DNA from: Maricaulis maris MCS10
Lineage (GTDB): Bacteria; Pseudomonadota; Alphaproteobacteria; Caulobacterales; Maricaulaceae
Reading direction: 5' to 3'
Assembly (NCBI RefSeq): GCF_000014745.1
Contig: NC_008347.1
Span: forward strand, 2,496,001-2,560,000
Length of the DNA: 64,000 nt
In this document: positions 36,218 through 43,766 of the stretch, one piece after another
Numbering within the stretch: position 1 is the first letter of the stretch
Layout of the letters: each line of letters begins with the position of its first letter
Position numbers and translations under genes: made by a program
The notes under the pieces: model-generated
The model's input: the letters and a program-made list of their open reading frames with translations, nothing else
What the model was told of the DNA's origin: nothing
Databases searched by the model: none

Positions 36218-37417
36218 CTAGTCGTCATCATCACCGAAGGAGTCTCTTTCGAGATGTGCTTTGAGCGTGAATGCACCCTCTGACACGTAGAACTCTCCTT
36301 CATCGAGGCCAGACAGGATCACGGTCTGGTTGCCGGATTCAGTTCCCGGCTCCACGGTCCGCGGCGCAAATCCGTCATCAGTTGGAACGAACAGACTCGT
36401 TCGACCCGCAACTTCAACGATGGCCGCCGATGGCACTTGGAGGCGGCTCTCGTCGGCCCCGGTTGCAATCTCAGCCGTTGCGAACTGACCGGGGCGCATC
36501 CGCCGGTCAGAATTGTCCACAACCATGCGGGCGGTCGCCATGCGCGAGGTTTCGTCTATCGTCGGCAAAACGGTCGAAATCACACCTTCTGCTAACTGAG
36601 CCCCCGTTTCTGACCGAAGGACGACGGCCATGCCGGCTTCAACGATTGCTGCGTCCTGCGTGTAGACCGCTATGTCAGCCCATAGGACGCTGTCATCAAC
36701 AATGGTGAAGAGAGCTGGGGCGCTTGCGTCTTCTGCCGATACTGCTGCGCCAAGGATTGCTGTTCGGCGCGCAACCACACCGCCGATGGGAGCCCGAAGG
36801 CGGGCCTGGGCGAGTGTTAGGTCGGGCGCATCGCCGAGAGATGCGAGCTCACTGCGAGGAACGCCCACAGCAATGAGCTTGTTCTCAACGCCTTCGCGTG
36901 CGGCGCTGGCCGCGATGAGCGCAGCGCGGGCAGCCTGCAGGTCAGCCTCGGGTGTAATTCGCTCTGCAAAAAGCGTTTCCTCACGTGCCAGGGCTTGCTG
37001 GGCAAGGTTTTCGGAAGTGGCGGCTGTCAGAAACTCAGCCTTCAGGTCGGCGAGTTCACGACTGGAGAGGATTGCCAGCGATTCATTGGGAGAGACGAGA
37101 TCGCCTTCGGTCGCTGTAATTTGGATGATCCGCCCGCTCACTTGCGGTGAGACTGCGGCGACGCGATCTGCATCAAACCTCAACTCGGCCGGGAGAGAGA
37201 GAAACTGTCTCAGGGGAGTACGTGTCGCGCGCGCGGTCACAATGCCAGCCTCTGACGCCACCTCCGGGCTTAACTCAACTTGGGCAGATTGTTCGCCATC
37301 ATCGTGATCCACTTCCGTTGCGGAGGAACGATCCGAGTCTCGGTCCCCACCATTGCCACAAGCGGTAATGGCCAAAGTAGCGGCGATGACCGCGAATAGA
37401 TGCGGTTTACCAATCAT
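36218..37417 (-). CDS. RND efflux periplasmic adaptor, lipoprotein (CzcB/CusB-like)
   Basis: The 399-residue protein has a lipobox (LAITAC at about residue 21), a short acidic Asp/His stretch, then barrel-sandwich and coiled-coil adaptor segments (SGRIIQITATEGDLVSPNES, hairpin rich in Ala/Glu). It bridges the inner-membrane pump and the outer-membrane channel. It overlaps the TolC-type gene by 4 bases (37414-37417), so it is coupled to it. Confidence 0.9.
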   Translation of the reverse strand: MIGKPHLFAVIAATLAITACGNGGDRDSDRSSATEVDHDDGEQSAQVELSPEVASEAGIVTARATRTPLRQFLSLPAELRFDADRVAAVSPQVSGRIIQITATEGDLVSPNESLAILSSRELADLKAEFLTAATSENLAQQALAREETLFAERITPEADLQAARAALIAASAAREGVENKLIAVGVPRSELASLGDAPDLTLAQARLRAPIGGVVARRTAILGAAVSAEDASAPALFTIVDDSVLWADIAVYTQDAAIVEAGMAVVLRSETGAQLAEGVISTVLPTIDETSRMATARMVVDNSDRRMRPGQFATAEIATGADESRLQVPSAAIVEVAGRTSLFVPTDDGFAPRTVEPGTESGNQTVILSGLDEGEFYVSEGAFTLKAHLERDSFGDDDD

Positions 37418-38700
37418 CGGATATCTCCATCAAAGGGGGCTGCCCCAATCAGAGCTCGCAGACGCAGCTCTGCGCTCTGCAAGGCAAACTCTGCATCAAT
37501 CACAGCGAGTTGGGCGCTCAACAGGGCCGCGCGGGCATTTAGGGTGGCGGTGAGATCGAAACGACCAATCTGATAGCCACGCGAGGCCGCCTCGTAGGCC
37601 TCCGTCGCCGCGGGCAGCGTATCGTGTTTTAGGATTTGCAATCGGCTTTGTGCCGTGCGTTGAGCCGCAGCTGCAGCCCGTTGCTGGGCTAACAAGCGTT
37701 GTTCGGTAACTGCTCGATTGAGTGTGGCGGCATCGCTCCGGATCGCCGACGCTCGCGCAGCATCCCGCCCGCGATCGAAGATTGGGAGCGGCAGGCTAAC
37801 ACCCGCGACGAAAGCCTCATCGCCGGTCTCTTCAAACCGCCGGATTCCTGCCGATACGCTTATGTCTGGGATGATGGCGCTTCGGGCAAAGCTGGTTTCG
37901 GCCTGTCGGACACGAACGGCTGCATCTGCTGCATTTAGCGCAGGGTGTGTCACGTCTGCTTCGACTTCCGCGATGGTGGAATTAAAGCTCACTCCCATCG
38001 GTGCTGAGAATGTGGGCTCGGCACTGCCCCACAGGAGAGCAAGCGCGTATCTGCGGCGATCAATACCTGCCTGCGCCGTTTCGACAGACGCGCGCAAAGC
38101 GGTCGCGTCCGCCCGCGCCCGCGAGAGCTCCGGTGGTGCCGCAGCGCCCGCATCGACTCGGCGCGCCACAATGCTCACCAGTTCATCCGCTAGATCCGCA
38201 CTTTCTTCTGCAAGGTTTCGTAATTGGACGGCTGCCACCAACTCAGCAAAGACGATCGCGGCCTCTAGTTCAGTCTCCCTCAGGATAACCGCGCATTCCG
38301 CGCTGGCGAGCGCCTGGCGAGCCCGCGCAGCTCGTTCCTCGAGCGCTCGCTTCCCTCCAAGACGGAGCGTTTGTTCTAATGCGAATGTTGATTCAGTTTG
38401 ATCAAAACCCGACAACGCGTTGCTGCCCGCAAAATTCTCCAGTTCGAGCGATAGGGTCGGGTTGAGCCGCCGCCCGGCTTGGTCCGCCTCTGCACCGAGG
38501 GCGCGGGCCTCCAATCCGGCCGCGCGAACAGCAGGCGAGGCGTGGCGAACTTCTGAAAGTACGGTGAAAAGTGTTAGGGGCCTTCCCGGCGAAATTTGTG
38601 GCGAACCGCCAATCCGTCCATCGCAAGGTGAGGCCAGCGCGCCTTCGGTCAATGCGGCGAGCGCCAGGGCTGCGGTAGCGCCCTTTAGAAAAAATGACAT
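37414..38700 (-). CDS. TolC-family outer-membrane channel (CzcC/CusC-like)
   Basis: The 428-residue protein starts with a signal peptide (ATAALALAALTEGALASP). Two helical repeats of the outer-membrane efflux protein fold follow (LSLELENFAGS, ALEQTLRLGGKRALEERAAR; ISVSAGIRRFEETGDEAFVA). Together with the adaptor and the pump this completes a tripartite heavy-metal efflux system. It is preceded by a small secreted protein gene and a MerR-type promoter. Confidence 0.9.
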   Translation of the reverse strand: MSFFLKGATAALALAALTEGALASPCDGRIGGSPQISPGRPLTLFTVLSEVRHASPAVRAAGLEARALGAEADQAGRRLNPTLSLELENFAGSNALSGFDQTESTFALEQTLRLGGKRALEERAARARQALASAECAVILRETELEAAIVFAELVAAVQLRNLAEESADLADELVSIVARRVDAGAAAPPELSRARADATALRASVETAQAGIDRRRYALALLWGSAEPTFSAPMGVSFNSTIAEVEADVTHPALNAADAAVRVRQAETSFARSAIIPDISVSAGIRRFEETGDEAFVAGVSLPLPIFDRGRDAARASAIRSDAATLNRAVTEQRLLAQQRAAAAAQRTAQSRLQILKHDTLPAATEAYEAASRGYQIGRFDLTATLNARAALLSAQLAVIDAEFALQSAELRLRALIGAAPFDGDIR

Positions 38701-38768
38701 GTTGTATGCTCCTCAAGCGGATCCAGCTAAAGCGTGCCCGCAAGTGCGGACCGATGTTCTGCTAAGGA

Positions 38769-39104
38769 TCAGGCTCGAGGGGGACGATAGAGACTGCCGA
38801 TCGGTCGAGATCGCAAACTGTCGACTGGCTGCGGTCTAGCTGAGGGCGCGCCACTCGGTGCCAAACCTGCCTCGTATGATACTTGTCGCGTTTTGAACGC
38901 GTGACAGGGGCCGCAATTTTTCCCACGGTCTTCGTGTTCTCCCCGACCTTCGTCCCGCTGCTCGGCGCTGTTCGCCTCTTGGCCAATCACGCAAGCGATA
39001 GCGAACTTGTCGTCACATAGCTGGGCATCAGCTATGTGCGCCAACAAAAACGCGCAGGCCACGAGAAGTGAGGCTGCAAGTTTTAGCGTCAGGCCGATCG
39101 GCAA
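38769..39104 (-). CDS. Small secreted Cys-containing protein heading efflux operon 1
   Basis: The 111-residue protein has a signal peptide (KLAASLLVACAFLLAHIADA), then a charged Asp/Glu/Arg stretch and the motif CGPCHAF at about residue 63. The start is probably TTG 39104; no better start is open upstream. Its position and motif parallel the small gene at 56676-56996 before efflux operon 2 (CGVCHH). It may be a periplasmic metal-binding protein, but no family is recognised. Confidence 0.6.
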   Translation of the reverse strand: MPIGLTLKLAASLLVACAFLLAHIADAQLCDDKFAIACVIGQEANSAEQRDEGRGEHEDRGKNCGPCHAFKTRQVSYEAGLAPSGAPSARPQPVDSLRSRPIGSLYRPPRA

Positions 39105-39203
39105 GAGTATATTGGTCGATGCCGCTATGATTTCGCCTCTACTCAGTTATCCAACACCCAATTTGGTGAGCAAAATGGATTCGTTCAGATTGAACTACGA
39201 AAA

Positions 39204-39234
39204 GCCTTACTTCCTATAGCGGCTGTAGAAGCAA
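39204..39234 (-). promoter_or_regulatory. MerR-type promoter for efflux operon 1
   Basis: Minus strand: -35 TTGCTT (39229-39234), 19-bp spacer, -10 TAAGGC (39204-39209). The spacer contains the imperfect dyad CTACAGCCGCTATAG (39214-39228). The 19-bp spacer with a central dyad is the hallmark of MerR-activated promoters of the CadR/PbrR type. Confidence 0.75.
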
Positions 39235-39342
39235 GCGGTTTTCGAATTTTTTTACATTGTCTCAATCGTGGCGGCTGCCAATTCACTAGAGGCAGGTTGA
39301 TTGCAGACCCTTGTTCTTGAGTGACGCGCACATACTCGCTAA

Positions 39343-40254
39343 CTACCGGACCCGACCATCATCATCACGATCGCGTTCACGCTGACGGCGCAGCCGTCGC
39401 TCGATCTCACTCAATTCGTCCCGGTCAAGAGCGTCTTGACGATCGAAGCCACCGGATTTCTTCCGCTGCGCCTCATGGCTCTTCCAGTCCCCGAAGCGCG
39501 CTTCGAGCATCGCTAGACGATGCTTCTTGCCGCCGACTTGGGAGAGCTTGGCGAAGCCCTTCCCATCGCTGAAGATCAATCCTTGGCCCTTGCCATGGAT
39601 ACCGAGCCCGCGCTCGGAAACCCGATCTTCAAGATCATTCCATGAGGATGCCTCATCGAAGTGCGGCCGAATGAACTGGCGCAACTCACCGATCTTATCT
39701 TTGCCCCAGGCGACAAGCGCGTTGACGTCAAACCCGCCTTCAGCCCGCTTCTTCAAACGCTCCCCAAAGCTCAACACACGGGAGAGCCGTCCAGGCACCT
39801 GCTGTAAGCCTAACTCCCTCTCTTGGGTTTTGAGAGAGCGTTCAAGGCGGGTCTTGTAGCGCCACTTCGGCCAGGCCTTACCGGTTTCCGGATGCACCCG
39901 ATTGACCAGAACATGGAGATGCGGGTGTTCGGTGTCATTGTGACAAACGATCACCGACTGATGCTCCGACAAACCGAGATCTGAGAGCGTTCGATCTGCA
40001 ACGCCCGCCATGGCGTCCGGCTCGAGCTGCTCGTCGACTGGCCAACTGACAGAAAAATGAAAGACGGGATCTTGAACCCGTCGCGACATCCGCGCCGTGG
40101 CACGCATCATCGCAGGATAGGTGTCCGGATCGGTTGTCGGCAGATTGCGCGCCTCTGCCCATTCGACCCGCTCAGGTCGATCGCCACGCTGCCCCGTGGC
40201 GAGATATCGGGCAAGGCCGCCAAAGCCGGTTCCGGTCTGAGCTTCTCCGATCAC
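39343..40254 (-). CDS. Relaxase / mobilization nuclease
   Basis: About 303 residues. The N-terminal relaxase domain has GFGGLARYLATGQRGD and the metal-binding histidine triad HNDTEHPHLHVLVNRV, as in relaxases that nick oriT. The tail is basic (RRLRRQRERDRD). The start is uncertain: GTG 40254 just after the MobC stop is the best choice, since the frame upstream overlaps mobC entirely. It would process the element's DNA for transfer through the VirD4-like protein at 59.4 kb. Short for a relaxase, with no helicase domain. Confidence 0.85.
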   Translation of the reverse strand: MIGEAQTGTGFGGLARYLATGQRGDRPERVEWAEARNLPTTDPDTYPAMMRATARMSRRVQDPVFHFSVSWPVDEQLEPDAMAGVADRTLSDLGLSEHQSVIVCHNDTEHPHLHVLVNRVHPETGKAWPKWRYKTRLERSLKTQERELGLQQVPGRLSRVLSFGERLKKRAEGGFDVNALVAWGKDKIGELRQFIRPHFDEASSWNDLEDRVSERGLGIHGKGQGLIFSDGKGFAKLSQVGGKKHRLAMLEARFGDWKSHEAQRKKSGGFDRQDALDRDELSEIERRLRRQRERDRDDDGRVR

Positions 40255-40262
40255 AAGAAAGC

Positions 40263-40592
40263 TCAGCCGAGCCGGCGCACAGCGGACAGGACAGCGTCCA
40301 GGGTTGCGTGTACCGCGGGAGCGGATACCACGAAGCCGGCGTTGGCCTGCTTTGCGAGCTGATTGAGATTGTTCCCAATCGAGGTCAGCTGGCGAATGGC
40401 ATCCGCTGTGACGCGTGCAGGTTTCGCTTGGGGACGGGCCCCGAGCGCACATGCACGCACGAAGGCCGCACGGGTCTGATCGCAAGTCTCCGCCGCTTCG
40501 TTTATGGCCGCCAACTCAGTTGGCGTGACATAGACGTCGATCCGCTCGGATCGAACCTCGGCGCGTGACTTTCGATGACCCTTTGGCGGCAT
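40263..40592 (-). CDS. mobC: MobC-type relaxosome accessory protein
   Basis: The 109-residue protein has an N-terminal ribbon-helix-helix (RSERIDVYVTPTELAAINEA) and the MobC signature LTSIGNNLNQLAKQAN. Such proteins bind oriT and help the relaxase melt the nick region. It precedes the relaxase gene on the same strand by about 8 bases. Confidence 0.87.
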   Translation of the reverse strand: MPPKGHRKSRAEVRSERIDVYVTPTELAAINEAAETCDQTRAAFVRACALGARPQAKPARVTADAIRQLTSIGNNLNQLAKQANAGFVVSAPAVHATLDAVLSAVRRLG

Positions 40593-41068
40593 TCGTTAAG
40601 CCCTCCTGGCACTTGAAGGACAAGCAGGATATGCCTTGAGGACACACTTCGTGTGCTTCGAATGGTATACATGTAACGGAGCATTTTTGCCCGTATACAT
40701 CCTGCTTGCTCTCACCCAAGTCGATCTCATCCGCAGAAATATACTCCAGGTTGAAACGCCGAGCTATAGCACAACCGACACATGTGACGTTGCACCGATG
40801 CTTCACCCCAAGCACCGTGGCACATGTGTCACGAGGGCCTGACGAGTCCCCATCTGGGGACTCTAGGAAGGCTCTCGCCAAGAAGCCGTCACAAGACGGA
40901 TTCTTCTTCAAGAAGGGGGAGACACAATTGGCCGGGCAGAGGCCAATTTGGATCTCGCTTCAGGCCGCAGGCCCAAAGGGTGGGAAAGGGTGGGATAGCG
41001 CCAGCGTTTCGCCCCTCCTAAGGGGCGAGAAGTCTCGAACTCGTGATCGATCTGCGCCCTAGAACGAC
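40593..41068. other. Non-coding region upstream of mobC, candidate oriT
   Basis: No convincing gene. Three hairpins are present: GAGTCCCC/GGGGACTC (40844-40863), AAGAAGCCGTC/GACGGATTCTT (40880-40905, one mismatch) and TCGCCCCT/AGGGGCGA (41009-41028). A region of this kind next to mobC is where oriT is expected, but no nick-site motif is identifiable by eye. Confidence 0.5.
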
Positions 41069-41099
41069 TTGCATCTGTAGTAACTACAGATGTTATTGT
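41069..41099 (+). promoter_or_regulatory. MerR-type promoter for the merT-like operon
   Basis: -35 TTGCAT (41069-41074), 19-bp spacer with perfect dyad CTGTAGTAACTACAG (41075-41089), -10 TATTGT (41094-41099). The ATG at 41106 is only 6 bases from the -10. Confidence 0.8.
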
Positions 41100-41105
41100 G
41101 GCGAC

Positions 41106-41471
41106 ATGTCAGTAGCGGGTACAGATCAAAGTTGGCTCTCAAGAGCGCTTTCGAGTGGCGGCGTGCTCGGAGGCTTCGCCGCTTTCGTGGGCGCGTCGTG
41201 TTGCGTCATCCCGATATTGCTTGTGCACTTCGGATTCGCGAGTGGGTTGGTCGCGAAACTCGGCTGGTTCGCGCGTTGGCAACCTTCCTTCTTTTGGACA
41301 TCTGCAGGATTGCTCGCCGTTGCAGCGTCCTATGCAATATGGCGCGGCCAAGCATCAAGATCATTTTGGATCTGGTGGGTGATCGGAACAACGTTCCTCA
41401 TCGCCGCATTCATCCTGCCGCAGTACGAGTTCAGACTTCAAAGTTGGGTTTTGGATTGGACGCGGAGGTAA
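41106..41471 (+). CDS. MerT/MerF-like metal transporter
   Basis: The 121-residue membrane protein has three hydrophobic segments and a vicinal Cys pair C32-C33 in the first (VGASCCVIPILLVHFG), the Hg(II)-handling motif of MerT and MerF. Unlike MerT it lacks the second cytoplasmic Cys pair. ATG 41106 follows a MerR-type promoter with almost no leader. It starts a three-gene run with a membrane protein and a MerR regulator. Confidence 0.75.
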   Translation: MSVAGTDQSWLSRALSSGGVLGGFAAFVGASCCVIPILLVHFGFASGLVAKLGWFARWQPSFFWTSAGLLAVAASYAIWRGQASRSFWIWWVIGTTFLIAAFILPQYEFRLQSWVLDWTRR

Positions 41472-41472
41472 T

Positions 41473-42015
41473 ATGGCAGACGCTAAACCGACTTTCCGTT
41501 TCGACGACGCTGGCACAATTCCACCGCCAGGGTGGATCGGTCGTGCTGCTCGCGCGCTCTTCGGTTACGGCTCACTTTATTGGGTCTATCAGATCGTGAG
41601 TTTTGGCGACGTCGGCGCGCTTACCAATCTCTCCGTGATTGGATTTACGCTCTTCGCATTGCAGCTCATTCCCTACACGGTGAACATTGGCTTCGGCATT
41701 AAGCTATCGTTCTGGCCACGCCTCCTTGCAGCGCTGGGCATCGCAGCGGCCGCCTATTTGGGTTGGCAATCAACCGGTGAAGTCGCGTCATCATCGCTCT
41801 GGAACGCGATCGCGATATTGAACATCTATGTCTACGGGCATCTTGGGATATCGTTCGTGCTCGCGGCGATCTTCGCGACGGCTGGCTGCGAGATGCGGGC
41901 TCTCCCGATTTTGATTGGTCGGCTGGCCGGGCGCCGCGCCCGCGATCATTATTGCCCGGGCCCAATCCGGGCCATCGACAACTGGGAACGCAAGCGGTTT
42001 GGTCAAAAACCCTAG
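41473..42015 (+). CDS. Four-helix integral membrane protein, unknown
   Basis: The 180-residue protein has about four hydrophobic stretches (SVIGFTLFALQLIPYTVNIG; LLAALGIAAAAYLGW; ISFVLAAIFATAGCEMRAL) and a soluble C-terminal tail HYCPGPIRAIDNWE. One Cys lies in TM4 (AGCEM) and one in the tail. It starts 1 base after the merT-like stop, so the two are translationally linked and probably act in the same metal response. I do not recognise the family. Confidence 0.75.
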   Translation: MADAKPTFRFDDAGTIPPPGWIGRAARALFGYGSLYWVYQIVSFGDVGALTNLSVIGFTLFALQLIPYTVNIGFGIKLSFWPRLLAALGIAAAAYLGWQSTGEVASSSLWNAIAILNIYVYGHLGISFVLAAIFATAGCEMRALPILIGRLAGRRARDHYCPGPIRAIDNWERKRFGQKP

Positions 42016-42046
42016 ACTGAGCGCAGCAACAAACCGAGACGACTTG

Positions 42047-42490
42047 ATGAACATCACCCGCGGTAAACTCGCCAAACTCACGGGCTGCCATCTAGAGACT
42101 GTGCGGTACTATGAGAGCATCGGCCTCATGCCCGAACCTGCTCGTGCGGCAAATGGGTTTCGAACCTATTCGGATGACGATGTTCGACGGCTCCAGTTTT
42201 TGATGCGCGCACGCGATCTCGGATTTGCTGTCGCCGAGGTCCAGAACCTCCTCAGCTTGGTCGACAACAACGCCTATAGCTGTGGTCAGGTGCGAGATAT
42301 AACTCTCGACCACTTGGCATCGGTGCGTAAGAAAATTGCGGACCTAAAACGTCTAGAAAGTGTTCTTGGTGACATGGCCTCACAGTGCGACGGCGGTGTC
42401 GTGCCGGAATGCCCGATAGTTGATGCTCTCTACGACTTCGCGCCGGAGGACTTATCAGCATCGACTTGGAGTAACGCGTCCAGAACGTGA
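42047..42490 (+). CDS. MerR-family metal regulator (1)
   Basis: The 147-residue protein has an N-terminal winged helix-turn-helix (ITRGKLAKLTGCHLETVRYY, ESIGLMPEP) and a dimerisation helix. The three metal ligands of the MerR/CadR/PbrR group are present: C79, C114 and C122 (SQCDGG ... ECPIV). Hg, Cd or Pb sensing cannot be separated by eye. It follows the two membrane genes on the same strand and likely controls the promoter at 41069. Its 3' end overlaps the convergent regulator at 42430 by 61 bases. Confidence 0.88.
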   Translation: MNITRGKLAKLTGCHLETVRYYESIGLMPEPARAANGFRTYSDDDVRRLQFLMRARDLGFAVAEVQNLLSLVDNNAYSCGQVRDITLDHLASVRKKIADLKRLESVLGDMASQCDGGVVPECPIVDALYDFAPEDLSASTWSNASRT

Positions 42491-42882
42491 CAGCCGGCGT
42501 TCGGTTCAATTGAGCACTTTCTGGCCGCCGCGCGCAGCGTGGACGCGACTGATTTCAGTTCCGCTATACGCCCTTCGACCACCTCAATATGGGCGTTGAT
42601 CTCGCTAGCAACCGCCTGGCACTGGCCAGAATGGTCGCGCTCCAAACGCAGCAGCGCACGACATTGGTTCAGCGAGAACCCTAGATCTCGGAATTGTCTG
42701 ATGAAGGTCAGAACCGCGATGTGGCGGCGGTCGTAAAGTCGGTATCCGTTTTCTGCGCGGCGAGGCGCAGGCAGCACGCCCTGAGTTTCGTAGTAGCGAA
42801 TGGTTTCTGCGTGGCAGCCGGTGAGACGTGCAAGCTCGCCTCTCGTAAGTGCCTTCACGCGAGCGTGTGTTTTCGTGTTCAT
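42430..42882 (-). CDS. merR: MerR-family metal regulator (2), likely mer operon regulator
   Basis: The 150-residue protein has the MerR helix-turn-helix (LTRGELARLTGCHAETIRYY) and conserved Cys C88, C123 and C131. It is divergent from merTPAB and the operator at 42890-42920 lies in between, the classical merR-merT layout; the gene symbol is assigned on position. The last ~20 codons overlap the convergent regulator gene. Confidence 0.85.
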   Translation of the reverse strand: MNTKTHARVKALTRGELARLTGCHAETIRYYETQGVLPAPRRAENGYRLYDRRHIAVLTFIRQFRDLGFSLNQCRALLRLERDHSGQCQAVASEINAHIEVVEGRIAELKSVASTLRAAARKCSIEPNAGCHVLDALLQVDADKSSGAKS

Positions 42883-42889
42883 TTTCTCC

Positions 42890-42920
42890 TTGAGTCTGTA
42901 GTCACTACAGGGATTAGCCT
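42890..42920 (+). promoter_or_regulatory. mer operon promoter/operator
   Basis: -35 TTGAGT (42890-42895), 19-bp spacer holding the perfect dyad CTGTAGTCACTACAG (42896-42910), -10 TAGCCT (42915-42920). Placed between the divergent merR and merT. Confidence 0.82.
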
Positions 42921-42952
42921 AGTTGAAAATCTAGGAATGAGCAAGAAAACGA

Positions 42953-43339
42953 ATGACCGAAATCGAACAATCGAGCGACCAAACACCAGCCCCCCGTCAA
43001 AAACGAGGCTGGCTCGCAGCGGGAGGCATTATCGGCGCCATTGTGGCGTCATCCTGCTGCATCTTGCCTTTGGTGTTGGTACTCGCCGGCGTCAGTGGCG
43101 CGTGGATCGGGTCGCTCACCGCGCTCGATCCGTACAAGCCCTACTTCATAGTGGTGACGCTGGCCTTTATCGGCGCGGGATTTTGGCACGTCTATTTCAA
43201 GTCTGAGCCACCATGCGAAGACGGCTCATATTGCGCAAAACCCCAATCCAACATCATCACCCAAATCGCCCTCTGGGTCGGCTTGGCGATCGTTCTGCTC
43301 GCCGCAACGATCGACTGGTGGGCCCCATTTTTTTACTAG
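42953..43339 (+). CDS. merT: Mercuric ion transporter MerT
   Basis: The 128-residue protein has three membrane helices. C35-C36 lie in TM1 (VASSCCILPLVLVLAGVSG) and C88/C94 in the cytoplasmic loop, the complete MerT set. It passes Hg(II) from periplasmic MerP to cytosolic MerA. It is the first gene of merTPAB. Confidence 0.95.
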   Translation: MTEIEQSSDQTPAPRQKRGWLAAGGIIGAIVASSCCILPLVLVLAGVSGAWIGSLTALDPYKPYFIVVTLAFIGAGFWHVYFKSEPPCEDGSYCAKPQSNIITQIALWVGLAIVLLAATIDWWAPFFY

Positions 43340-43349
43340 GAGACACACA

Positions 43350-43727
43350 ATGAAACGAACATCCACCGTAATACTATCCGTAGCCCTGCTCGGTATCGCA
43401 GGAGCCGGTTTGTCGGCATTCAATTATGCGCCGTCAGAGACATCAGCAAAGACGAATATAGTCGTTGCTCAAACAGAAACCGCTACATTCGACATCGAGA
43501 ACATGACGTGTGCGACCTGCCCGATCACAGTTCGGACTGCGATGAGCCGTGTTGAAGGCGTGGATTCGGTTGAAGTGGACTTCGAAACCAAGACCGCAAT
43601 TGTTCGATTTGATCCGAGTGTGACAACTGCAGCGCTTGTTGGTCAGGCATCCACCGATGCTGGTTATCCCGCACATGCCTCCAACGCCGAAGATGCCGAC
43701 CATTCCGAAGCAGAACATCAACACTAA
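43350..43727 (+). CDS. merP: Periplasmic mercury-binding protein MerP
   Basis: The 125-residue protein has a signal peptide (VILSVALLGIAGAGLSAF) and one HMA domain with MTCATC (C54, C57) followed by a Asp/Glu/His-rich tail. The tail is longer than in classic MerP and might bind additional metal. It starts 10 bases after merT. Confidence 0.94.
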   Translation: MKRTSTVILSVALLGIAGAGLSAFNYAPSETSAKTNIVVAQTETATFDIENMTCATCPITVRTAMSRVEGVDSVEVDFETKTAIVRFDPSVTTAALVGQASTDAGYPAHASNAEDADHSEAEHQH

Positions 43728-43766
43728 AAGCGCCGCCAGATCACTGGTCAGACGGAGAAGTCACGA

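Noticed and set aside
36672-37307. 211-residue plus-strand frame over adaptor 1
   Set aside because: Ser/Arg/Ala string antisense to a clear HlyD-type gene.
40516-40911. 131-residue frame upstream of mobC
   Set aside because: Overlaps the mobC start on the same strand in another frame and spans the hairpin region; composition not protein-like.
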